From the NCBI RefSeq assembly GCF_028389875.1, contig NC_084673.1, forward strand, positions 18,823,501-18,887,500: a DNA stretch of 64,000 bases. The letters run 5' to 3'. A program made the position numbers and the translations under genes. The stretch comes from Rhea pennata. Its lineage: Eukaryota; Chordata; Aves; Rheiformes; Rheidae. The notes beneath the pieces were generated by a model. That model saw nothing but the letters and a program-made list of their open reading frames with translations. It was not told where the DNA came from and searched no databases. This document shows, one piece after another, positions 12,775 through 57,018 of this stretch; the stretch's first letter is position 1, and each line of letters begins with the position of its first letter.

Positions 12775-13589
12775 GCTTTAGTAAGATGGTCCCCAGAGGA
12801 GCAAGTTCTGTCCTTAGCAAAAGGCAGACGACAGGCAGAGCGTGTCCGCCGAACGAGCAGCATTTGCAGTCGAGAGGAATCGATCGGCTCTCAGGGTTCT
12901 CGCTGCAGTCAGAAACTGGCAGCAAAAATTCATACGGAGAATTAAATGGGTTCTTTTCTCCTAGATGGCTACTAGGGGAATAGTTAACTGGGATAGCAGG
13001 CTGCCTTCCTCTTTCCATTTTGAAGATACAGTTGCCCTTAGAGATACCTCCTCAGCTTGGCTTAAGCAGGTGAAACACCTACCAAGCTCAGTATTTGGAC
13101 AGAGCAGTTTACATTCACTTTAACTTTAGATATCACTGGCTCTTTGATAAGGTACCTGTATCTATTTCCATCCATCTGAGATAGGGGCACAAGCTATGGT
13201 CCGTGCGCAGCACCTCCTACTCCTACACATAACCCACAGTGGCTGCTGCTGTGATGGATATGAACCCTCTGATCTCCAGCAGCAACGCGGTCCCCATCTG
13301 GCAAAACTCACTGTCTTATTCTGTCTCTTATTTTAATAGGTTTCCTGCTGGCTAGGCTCTGCCTCCATTTGATCAACGGTGCTATGTCCTCAATCAACTC
13401 TTCTCCTTGCTTTTTGCTCTATTTTTAAAAGCAGTAACCCAAACCCATGCAAGCAGCACAAATTCTGTGATTTCTCAACTTTTATTACTATAACTAATTC
13501 CCAACGCGAACTATAATTTCTATAGCTGCTCTCAAATGAAGGTCTCAAAGCTTGTTAAATCAAAAACAAATTAAGCACACAGACAACAC

Positions 13590-13875
13590 GGTAGCGGGGC
13601 TGATCTCTGGTCCCAGGCACCTTCCTGCATCCGGAAGCAGCACAGCAACAAGCAGGAGCGGGCTCCTCCGCTGAGCAGGGCTTTCTGACCGCGCTCGGGG
13701 AGCCGACGGCCAACACGCACAACCCTCGGGGCAGGAGGCGCCGACCGGGCTCCCCTGCCACCAACCCTTACAGCCCAGGCTCTGAAGCGCCTTCCGCAAG
13801 GGGACACCCGCCAGGCAGCGGCCCCAGGCAACCCTACCACCACCCACCGCCCGGGCACCCAAACGTCACCCTCGA
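13590..13875. promoter_or_regulatory. CpG-rich island without recognised gene
   Basis: GC-rich block. Three overlapping minus-strand open frames (13555-13963) are low-complexity Arg/Ala/Gly/Pro and match no family known to me. Confidence 0.45.
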
Positions 13876-13879
13876 GTTC

Positions 13880-16800
13880 CTGCTTCTGCCTCAGGTTCCC
13901 TGCAAAATAACCTGCAGCTCGATAAACTTTATGATGTGTTGTCATGTTACCAAAGTCAAACATTTACTCGCTTTTTACCTTACACATCCCCCCCAATCAA
14001 TAATTGCATCTATTGATCGTCAACGTAAATTCAAAACAATTTACATTGAGCACTGTAACCTAATAAGAAGCCAACAACTGAATTTGTTGAAATCGATTTT
14101 CCTTTCATTTCCTGCAGAAAATCTTCAGGCCCGTAGAATAACAAGATAAAGTGCACATAGCTGTTAATTATCAATGAATATCACAAAAAGCTAAAATTAA
14201 GTTTCTTTTGAATATGAAAAGAAATTGTTGAGTCTGCAGGCTTGATCTTTAAACAAAAGAAGCTTCTTGGACCTTTTCCACACGTGCATTCAAACTTTAG
14301 TCATGGTAAGGTGAATTTCAGAGCCCAGTAAAGTCACCTTGTCAGGTAAATACAGATAAAATGATACCAAATTCCTGTATGCAAATCGCCCCTCATGTGA
14401 TATGCATCCGTCTCTCCAAGCATTTTGCACGTACTTTCAGTGAGGATGGGCAAATTCGGAGGTGGTGCTTCCAAACCAAGCGACGTCACCTGCCGTCTGA
14501 ACGGCAAAGGGGCACCGGAGCGACGAGCAGGAACAGCGCGACAGGAGAAAAGCCTAACGCTGTCTCAGAGTTTGAAAGCTAGATTCTATCCTGAAAATGA
14601 ATATGCAGCTTCCAACACCTTGAGGGGTAACTCCACTTCCTGGGCAGCAAATCAGAGAACCTTTCATTTAGACTTTGGTTACTACAGATGAAAATACAAT
14701 CCATGTCCAGATAATTACACCGTGTACTTCCACTCTTGAGTGGAATTTAAAATTTTGTGGTCTCCAGTAGCATCCACCTAATTAGCAATGGAGAGGACTG
14801 ATGAAGATGACTTGCCACCCTGTTTTAAGGCAAGCAACTGCTATTTAGAAATAAAAAGGTTTGTTCCCTGGAAAAGGTTTCTATAGCGCCTGCCCTGCTT
14901 CAAAACATTGAGTGATTACAGCTATGATCGACGTCACACGACAAAACCAAATTCCACTGCACTTCTCACTGTCTCCAAGATTGCAGCCAGGGTTGTCCCC
15001 TCACCATGAGGCTGTTCCCCATACTTTTCTCCAAAGATCTGGGATAGCAGACTTAAAACCTCGTAACAGGCGTACTTAGAGAGCAATGCTCTGCAGGTAG
15101 CCATCCACATCTACAGCATACGAATATTCATAGAAATATGAAACACCTAGTGTCTCTGGCTCCTCTGCATATGGGGGGAGCGCCGTAAAGGCATTCCCTG
15201 CGCTTAGGCAGAAACATCTGCACACTGCTGATACAAGCATGGGTCACCAGAAAAACAAAACTGCCTTAGTAGAGAGCAATATCCATTCTAGTAAAATCCT
15301 CCCTTTAAAAACACTGACTTGGGAAGTATCAGTTAATGATTTAATGTTTGTTAGCATTAAATAAATAGTTTCTTAAATCAGTTCATGAGTTATCACTGAA
15401 TGTCATTCCATTACATGGTGCAGACCTACCCTCAGTGTCTCAGACCTTCCAAAGGGAGAAACTACCACGTAGGTCTCAAGACAAGATGAGTGATCCCAGT
15501 AAAAACAGATGTTTGGACAGAGCAGCTTCTCCAGAAGAGTTGGCAGGTACCAAGATTTTGGAAACAGTAGGCGTTAGTGCCACAAGACACCCACAGAAAA
15601 TATAAAAGAGGTAGAAATTAGCTATGTGATCATCACCACATTTAGTAAGACTATCACTTTCAGCAGTTTCTTCAGTGTCAGGCTATCCAAAGGTAGTTCA
15701 GTTTAGTTTCATTCTTGTACTGAACCTAAAAATTGTTTTGTCCTACAGCTGAGGACAAAGTAAGATCCACATCTGTTTTCCCAGCTCTAGGTGCTTCATC
15801 TGGAAAAGAGTCAAGTCTTCCAAAAGTCACTGTGAAGGAGATAGGACTGCTACCAACCAGTGCCAGGATGAACTGGTCTTTCTGGACTCCTTAGAGGCAA
15901 GAGATACCAGCATGGATTACTCCAGCTGTGTCTACTTTTTCTAATGGGTCTTCCCAGGAAAAAGTGGAGAATTGAACAGTCCTTCAGGATATGCACCTCT
16001 CCAAACAGAATAAATATTTACTATACCTGCTAGTGATCAACGACGCCAGCTGCAAGGGCAAATTCCTGGTCCCTACCAGTCTATCTCCTTTATTTCAGTA
16101 ACACACGAGAGGTGTGGAATAACATAAAAACAGTAATATACTTTAATATAGCATCAACATACACTGTATTGATATATCATACAGAGAGACAACATAAGTA
16201 AGGCTGTCACAAAAATACAGGCACTACTAGCATTTTTTTTTTTTTTTTTACATTACAGGAAATAAGAAAGATTGAAAGCAGAAGGGGGTAGCCACCACCC
16301 CAGTAGTGTCCAGCTACAATAGCCTGGAAGTTAACAAGAGTAACCAAAACAACACTGTTCAAAAAAATCATTTGATTTCAAGCACACGGGCCCCATCTGT
16401 ACCAGAAGCACAGTTACCATAAGATTTAAAGTTCCTATGAATTTTTAGTTGTTCATATATGAAAATAAAGAATTCCAAATTTGAAAAAAGTTCTGAAGTT
16501 ATCCTTCAACAACACTATGTAGATAAATCTTTGAGGCAGTAAATATCACTCCTATTAAGGCTAACATGAAAGGATGGACATCATGCAAATGTAATTAAAA
16601 GAAAATACACTACATTTCAAAATACGCAAACCAAGTTTAATATTAGCTTTTTTGCAGAAAGGAATAGATCAAAACACTAACTTTGACCCACTAAAGTATT
16701 TACATACATGCTTGATGCTAAGTACATGGAGTAGATAAACTCAGGTGAAATGTAACTACAGCCCAGCTTCAGTATCTTACCCAGATCAGACTCCAGCCCA

Positions 16801-19800
16801 TCAGTTCCTTCCATGTCTGCACCAAGCAACTGTCATTTTCCATTTTCATAAACATTTCTGGCTGCAAATTCCATGCTCTTTTCCAACCTGTAAGGCCTAC
16901 CTATTTTTTAATTTTGGAATTACTTTGTGATTTCTGAACATCCTTCATCTTCCTACTGAACTTGGGCAGGAGGTGTGCACAGAGAATGCCTGTACCTGCT
17001 GAGGATAGACTGCAGATCCTGGTAGAGCACAGCAGGACCTGAAGTAGCTGCAGGACCTGCGTAACATAAATTACTTCCATCAGATATTTAGAAAGGTTCA
17101 GATTGATTTCCCTATACTGTACCCCTTGCTTATGATCTCAGAGAGAAAAACAGATTTTTTTAAAATCCAAAACCAGCATTATCGCTAAATTAAACAAGCA
17201 ATGCTAATTTACAGGAACAATATCTTAACTGATATTTTAGTATAGTAATGCTATTTCTGCAAGGAGTGTCTAAAGATGGGTTATCATCAGCTAGGAGAGA
17301 GCTTTATTATAATGACAGAGAGAGAAGACATGCATTGAAATTAAACAAAATAATGAAGATGGTCAGCTGTATGACTTCATCATTGTCATTGCTAACATCA
17401 GACCTAGCTCAAAAATAAAGGATTCATCATTTGAAAGTAGTGACTGTGTGAAAGGGAAAAAGAACACAAAAGTTGTGTGACCTCTCCCTGTATTTGTTAC
17501 GTGTACTGCCTGATCTGTGAGTGGTGCTGAATAGTTGCAGTACTTTTTTTTCTTTTTTTCCTTCAATTCTGATGCTAAACACAATGAAGTTTCAGTAGAA
17601 AGGAGTCTTGAAATTATTTCCAAACTTTTTGTGACACCAGATCAAATAATTTGTTTGGCACCCATCAAGTGCCACTAAAGACAAAGTTCTTTGAATCACA
17701 TGACATTCAATGCTTACAAATCTCTTACAAACAGTATTCCTTATCTAAGAAAATAGTAGTTAAAAGTAGGAAGATTTCTTTATTTCAGTCTGTCTAATTT
17801 GGAGTCACAGCAGTGTATCATTTAGACACTACTAGGCACATGCTCTGTGTACTTCTTCAAGAAAGAAAACAAGAAAGAAAAAGAAAGATTCATTTTACTT
17901 TAATCCTGACCAGCAGCTGTTGCAATTTTCTTTACTTATCACTGTGAGATGTAATGGATGGGAAGATTCACTATGCTGAGAAACTAGTATATAGTACACA
18001 AGTGCTCTCAAGGACTGTTGTTCAACAGCACATTCAGTTTAACTAGAAACTACAGACTATAAGAGATAATAAATAGTTCCTGGGAGGATCTATCATTCTT
18101 CAGAGAAGCTGTCTGATCAAAAGGATAATATCTCAAAGAACAATCACATGATCTTTTGCTATATAGCTAGTATATCATGTCACTGAAGGAGGAGAAAACA
18201 GAACAGTACCTCATATGGTAAGTGAAACCAAAAAATCTGCATAAAAGGACAAGTTGAGATATTACCATCCTGTTTCCCATGTACTTTGCAAATAATAATA
18301 CACAGAAAAACTGGATACACAAGAACATGCAAGTGAAACAAAGCTAATTTGCAATAAACAAAAAAAACAGAATACACTTATGTTGAGACTGAAAGCATTA
18401 AAATATTCACCCAATTATGCTAAATAAGAGCAACGGAGTAAGACATGCAGTCATGTAATTCAACAAAAATTCAATCAGCTCTTCAAGCCTTTATTTCCCT
18501 CTTTTTTCTTGCTTTTGTAAGTTCAGGTTATAAAGTTATTGAATGACATGAGAGCTGAAAAGCAAGATGTAAATAAGTTATCTTTCTCTCTCTGTTAAAA
18601 GCAATGCTCCAGGATTTATGATTATCTGTATGTAGCTATGTAGTCTTTTTCCAGCCAGCATAATTACACTAGATCTCCTTCCCCCAAGGGTAAAAGAGGA
18701 TGTCAACCACTCTAATATCAAAAATATTATTTGCAAAGACATCCTCTTATTTTGAGCACACATTTCCCTTTGGGTTACACAGTCATTTAAAAGTATATCT
18801 CAACACCCATCAGTAACCTTCATCCGAAAGTTGTCTCCAATCATTACACATAATAGTCTCAGCTCTCTAGATGAAAACTCATTTTTAAACTACAAGTACT
18901 GCAAATAAAAAGCCTAGTAAAAATAATTAGTAACTTGGTCCTCAAACAAAAGCTTCACTCCAAAATACAAAAATCACATCAGTTATCTTACAAAAAGCTT
19001 AAACAATCACACCCATTTTGCCCCAAACCTTAAACTCAGACCATCAAGAAAGGCTGGAAATTACTCCCCAGAGAATTAATCCCCAAAAATATAAAAGACA
19101 TTCCAATAGATTTTAATTGCCACAAAAGCATATGGAGAGAACTGTGTCCTAAAACTCAAGAGCTTTCCAAAGCTCATTTTACAAATTTTACAAATAAAGC
19201 AGCAGGTAGACAATGCAAAGCATGAAATACAAAGTGTTTTATCATCCCAAAGCAGTCAAGAAAGAAGTAGACTGCACTAAGAAACGTACAAGTCGTCTTC
19301 AAGGCGAGCGCCACGTAAAAGCACGCTGCATTAATCTAGGCTTGACGTTACGAGGGCATGTTTCACAGTAGCAAGGTCCGTTCTAAACACCAGATCAGAG
19401 ACAGAAGATTAAAGCAAAACGTTAGATGTCACAGTCACTGTCCCACTGATCTGGGAAAGGCAGAGACTCCAAGGCAACCAGAAACTACGAACCGCTTAAT
19501 AAAAGGCCACTCCTGCAAAGCCAAAATAAGGTACATCCAGCACTTTCATCCGTTCATTAAAACGGAAACACTAAAAAGGAGCACTCCATAACATATCCCC
19601 GTTGCTTCTGACTGACGTGTTGAACCAAGGGTAAAAGCAGAAAGTTAGCAGAGATAATTTAAGCAACCAAGATCTTTTAGCACAAGGCAGCATAGCTGAG
19701 CAGCCCACTAACCAGCAGATGAATTACTTCTAATAATAATAATAAGGAAGCTGTTAGGAGAGTACTTCAGCATATTAGGTTTATTAAACCTCAGTTTATT

Positions 19801-20208
19801 ACACCTTTTTATATTAAAAAGAAAATCCAAAACAAACAAAAAAGGTTTCTTCTCGAGGTCATTCAGAAAAACATCTCACCTCGTCCGTAAGCATATATGC
19901 AGCCCAGGATAAGCCAATGTCAATAAAGAAAGCGTATGTATACGTATTTACTGGCTTTCCTTCTGAATAGTTTTGAAAAAAATGTCAATTTACATCTGAC
20001 AGCAAACAAGAATGTCAGTCTAATTAGATTTTTTTTTGTTCTGTCATGCTCCTGATCCTATCTGCTTACTCTTCTGAAAAGAAATCTCATCGATGATGAA
20101 GGCACAATTATACAAACCTTAACACACTTGAAAGCAAAGCTATGCAGAAAATAGAGAGAGGAGAGGGAAAACAAAGGTGAAGTATTTTTCTTAAATATTT
20201 TAATTCAA
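13880..20208. other. Intergenic DNA beyond SMARCA1
   Basis: Over 6 kb of AT-rich sequence. It contains a T-run at 16232-16249 and purine-rich AAGAAAG runs near 17870. No exon, retroelement or RNA gene was recognised. Extra AATAAA hexamers (minus) near 19780-19800 could serve a longer SMARCA1 transcript. Confidence 0.5.
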
Positions 20209-20586
20209 TTTATTTTCCCACAGCCATATAAATTTAAAATATGAAACAACAATAATACAGCTATAGAATCTAGGTTTTCTTTCAAAGCAGCAGCATATAA
20301 AACATATAAAAGCTAAAACCTCAGCACAAGCTTCAAAAAAACATGGACTGAGTGAATTTTGCTCAAGACATGAAATTCACAAAATACAGTACACAAAAAT
20401 ACTGGAATGCATAAAATATAAAGCTACACTTTTTAGGTAAAGAAAGGCATTGTAAAATATACAAAATTTGCAAAATTAAACCATGGGATTTGGGGAAAAA
20501 GTACCATGAATATGATGAAGTTGGCAATTAATACTTGTAGACGGAGAGAAGAAAGTGGCAGTTTTTATATTTAGCATTTTTCAGGC
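20209..20586 (-). other. SMARCA1: SMARCA1 3' UTR with candidate poly(A) signal
   Basis: AT-rich sequence after the TGA. The first AATAAA on the minus strand is at 20209-20214, with an ATTAAA-like hexamer a few bases upstream and a T/GT-rich stretch (CTTTGTTTTCCC) about 30 nt downstream. That makes a plausible cleavage region. Further AATAAA copies on the same strand near 19780-19800 could give a longer UTR. The end is inferred; no transcript evidence is available here. Confidence 0.5.
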
Positions 20587-53365
<32,779 letters not shown>

Positions 53366-53850
53366 GCTGCCGCGGCGGGGCCGGGCCGGGCCGGGCCGCT
53401 GTCGGCGCCGCCGCCGCCGCGGGGCGGGTGGGGGGGAGGGGAGCGGCGGAGCGACCCCACCGCCCCCGAACAGCGCGCGGCCCCGCCCCGCCCGCGTTCC
53501 CGCGCCCGCAGCTATCGCGAGACTCCGCGAGCCGGCGCCACGCGACGGGTGCCCCCCCCCCCCCCGCCCTCCTCGCGGGGACGGGGCGTGGCGCACGCGC
53601 CGCGGCGGGGGGAGCGGCCGTTGGAGCCGCGCCTGAGGCGGGGCCGCGCGGCCGTTGGTGCCTCGTGCTGCCTCGCCGCGAGGATGCCGCCGCCGCCATC
53701 TCGCGGCAGCGCCGCGCCCACGCCGCCGCCTCACGGCGAGGCGCTGCGGCCCGCAGGGAAAGGGCCGCTCCGCCCGTTGCCCTCAGGTCCCCCGTCAGGC
53801 ATCACCGTGCTCTCAGAGCCCGTAGCCATGACGGTGCGTGACCCACCACC

Positions 53851-54359
53851 CTGTGGCCTGGCACCATTGCGCAGGGCCCACAGCCCGGCTAGGCTGCTAT
53901 GGGAGAGGGAAGCCTCCGTGCTGACTGAGCCGGGCAGCAGTAGGAGCTGAGAAATGAGGCGACAGTGCAGTAGCCAGGCTGTGAAAGATGGTAAGAGACA
54001 AAAAAAAAATTGTAATTCATTTCCCTTGATTCCAAGCACTGCTGCGAATCGCAAGTATGTCTTCAGAGGTGCCCCAGGCAGCATTTGGGGGAAAATAATT
54101 TTTTCACCTCTGCAGGGTTAAAAAGTACCAAAGACATTCCCAAGCCAAGAGTTTAAGGGATATTCATTAGCAAAATGATTTTTAATTCATTCCAAATTCA
54201 GCAGCATTAACATATTTCATACTGAAAATTGCACTAATGAAGCCACTCAATTTGCTTTTTGTCAATGCATGTATTTCTGATTGCCCATACAAAAAGTCTA
54301 GGTGCTAAGCTGCTGAGCTACAGCTTTGCTCATGCTCATGAAGGATTCCTTGAGGTGGC

Positions 54360-54407
<48 letters not shown>

Positions 54408-56257
54408 CCAGATCATCCATTTTACCTGATTGTTACTTGCAAACACAATACTTTGTCCAGAGAAATAAACTCCAGCCTTGTGGGCAGAATTAGCAATAAA
54501 AGTTTTTTCATTCCAATAACAAGTTTGGTGCTTGTTTTCAAGCATGGATCAACCACTAATCTGAGCAAATGGATTATGTAGTTCATATACACTGCATCTG
54601 GAAAGATGCATCAAAGACCTTTTTGCCATACATGCATAGTCCATTAAAATACATCACTCTATGAAGCATTAACCCTGTATTTCTGCAATGTTTCCATGAC
54701 TGCCTAATTGTTCTGAAATCAGTTTCTAGGTCATGGTCAAATATAGAAGCTGCAAAATAGTAACAGTACTATTTCAAATTATTTAGCACACTACTGCCTT
54801 CTGCATCTGTTGAAACAAGGCAAGACCCACAGCGGTCTTCAGTAGCACCTTCTAGGTAATTTCTTCTTTAAAACCTTTAAGAAGTATGCTTTTCTTAGCA
54901 CAAGTTAAGAGTGACATGACTGTTTAAAAGAGTACTCCAAATAGCTTTTCCAAGCAGGTTATCTAGAACATAAAGCTTAACATTAAGCTTTAAAAAAGAG
55001 TTGGAGAGATGTGGATCCAGAGACATTTTCACACTTACCTAGGTAACACTATAAAGCCCTTTCTTTTGAGATCTTGAATTGTAGATACTCAGCCTCACTC
55101 AAGCAAGTGACTAATTGTGGCAGCTTTAGCTTTTCTACCGCAGATGGCTTTGGGTAAAGTTTTATCTTAATATTCTGTGAAATTACAGTATAGGCCAAGT
55201 TGTCATTAGACCCCTTTCTGTATGAGTTTGGGTAAATGAGTTCTATAGGTACCTATGGATGTGGATAGAGAAATGTTACCACAAAACAGACCAAAGAGAG
55301 GTAAAGTACATGCTGAGAGGTAATGTGTGAAAAATCTCCCAGAGCTGATAAATTCTAGAGAATAGTAGACCAGTTGAATCCACAAGTAGTGATACACTCA
55401 GTACACCAAAAGTTTGCCAGATCTGTAAAAGGCCACCAGCACACACTAGCATCAACAGGTTGTATAACTCTGACCACATCCAAGGAAGTGGTGGTTGTGG
55501 CTACGCAAGGCCTAAAGCATCATAAATACACCTGATAGAAGAAAGAATGCTTTAAATGACTTTCCAGGCACTTACCTAGAAGCTATTGGTGTGTCAATAT
55601 GAACCTCTGCTTCCAAATACACATCTGGGGCCAGTCACCTAACTGTTTCTCAAACTCAGGTAAGTATTTAGTGATTGTGTTTGTGTGATTGAACCATGTG
55701 AGGAAATAAGTGAATGCACTGTGAATAACTGTTAATAACAAGAGCTGAATTCTATTAATAACAGCTTAAATAAAAGATGTCTTAATATCAGTGTGATCTG
55801 ACTTGATGTCCTGTAAGTGAAATAAGTAAAAAGAGGATTTTACAACCAAGTGGTAGTAATTTTGTCAAGTGCCAGTAGATGGCAATATCATGCTATCATA
55901 CTCTGTTCAAAAATCCTGACTTCAGGGTAATTGGGCAGCCTATATATTGTTTGCTATGAAAGTGGCTCACTCTTAAATAATTTTATCAATAGGAAAAAAT
56001 GTATATGCATTATATTGGTAAGGCATCTAGTACCTACTTCTGTTTAGTTATTTGTAGTACTTCATTCTGTATATGCAGTATGTTCCCTGCAATACCTACA
56101 TTAACTTAGTTTTTACTTATATTAGATACCCCACCACCACCAATCTCAGTTGTTAGCTGGAATTGCAAAGTCACAACTGCTTCAGCTGGGAAGAGTGTTG
56201 ACAGAGCCAAGTGTTCCTCTGACATAATCCTATATATTGTAATATTAACAATTGATC
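53851..56257. other. Upstream intergenic DNA
   Basis: AT-rich apart from the CpG-island edge. It contains the A39 tract. No divergent gene with recognisable exons was found. Confidence 0.5.
54366..54404 (+). repeat. A39 homopolymer
   Basis: Thirty-nine consecutive A about 1 kb upstream of the SMARCA1 start codon. No poly(A) signal or recognisable retrocopy lies directly to its left, so it looks like an expanded homopolymer rather than a confirmed retroposon tail. Confidence 0.9.
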
Positions 56258-57018
56258 TGTCAGAGTCCTGTGGGTACTGATAAGCCTTAGAGGCCCTGAC
56301 CAGCTTCACTTGAGGCCTCTAGCTCCACCCTCCACCCATCAGCTCAGAAGCACCATTACAGTTCAGCCCAGGACTTCAGTCCCTGCCCAAGCTCACCATC
56401 AGGGGACCCAGGAGCCAAGTATGCTAACACAGCTGGCAGGGCCTCACCAGTCCTGGCCCAGCCCTGCAGTACCCCAGCAAGACAGTCAGGTTCTCCAACC
56501 ATAGAATCATAGAATGGTAAGGTTGGAAGGGACTTCTGAAGATCATCTAGTCCAACTTTCAGCATAGTCCATATGGGAATTGAACCTGGGACCTTGGCAT
56601 TAGCAGCACCACGCTCTAACCAACTGAGCTAAACCTGCCCTCAGATGCAGATCATCAGGCGAGCTCATGAGGTAGGTCCAAGCTTAAGCTGAGAAGACAA
56701 TCCCCAAGTCATGCTCAAAATGAGATCTGGTAAAGATCATCAGGCAGGTCCATCATGACAAGACAGGTCCAAGATCAATCCAGGAAGTCAGTCCTTGAGC
56801 AGGGGTCCAGATGAGCAGGGTCTATGGCTATAGGCATAGCTACAGCAGAACTGAAGCCCCTTACTCTTCCCTCAAAGCTCAGCCAGGGGCCCATGCTGAG
56901 GCCTGGGCTTAAATGGGATGCAAAGGTCCACAGCCTTGGGGAGGAGGGGAGCAGGTGGAGGGCCTAGGTGAGGCTTGTCAGGCTGTTAAGGCCTATTAGT
57001 GTGGTAAGAGCCCTGACA
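56258..57018. mobile_element. Probable solo LTR, split by the tRNA/CR1 SINE
   Basis: A GC-richer block in AT-rich surroundings, bounded by TGTCAGAGTCCTG at the left and AGAGCCCTGACA at the right. These termini are inverted copies of each other (TGTCAG...CTGACA), as expected for an LTR. Flanks TGATC and GAATC may be a decayed target duplication. Without the SINE it would be about 620 bp. No flanking internal retroviral coding sequence is visible, hence solo. A non-autonomous DNA transposon with short inverted repeats is the main alternative. Orientation is not decided. Confidence 0.5.
56500..56640 (-). mobile_element. tRNA-Ile-derived SINE with CR1-like 3' tail
   Basis: Read on the minus strand, it begins with a tRNA-like head. 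This has an A box TAGCTCAGTTGG (56620-56631) and a perfect B box GGTTCAATTCC (56576-56586), in a context matching tRNA-Ile. The anticodon-arm region is altered (GTGGTGCTGCTAATGCC). It runs into GTTGGACTAGATGATCTTC and ends ATTCTATGATTCTATGG, the CR1 3' end, which lets it borrow CR1 reverse transcriptase. Length is about 141 bp. The same architecture is known from the zebra finch TguSINE1 family, from memory. It sits inside a probable LTR. Confidence 0.9.

Noticed and set aside
11096..12945. Several 100-194-codon open frames
   Set aside because: They overlap in multiple frames on both strands across CpG islands and homopolymers (runs of K, F or P) and carry no family signature.
16232..16270. 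Plus-strand splice acceptor (T-run, then ACATTACAG) starting an exon
   Set aside because: No open, recognisable coding sequence or donor follows. The T-run is more simply a homopolymer.
56570..56640. A functional tRNA-Ile gene
   Set aside because: The A and B boxes are good, but the anticodon arm is rearranged, the acceptor stem does not close, and the sequence runs directly into a CR1-like tail. It is a SINE head.
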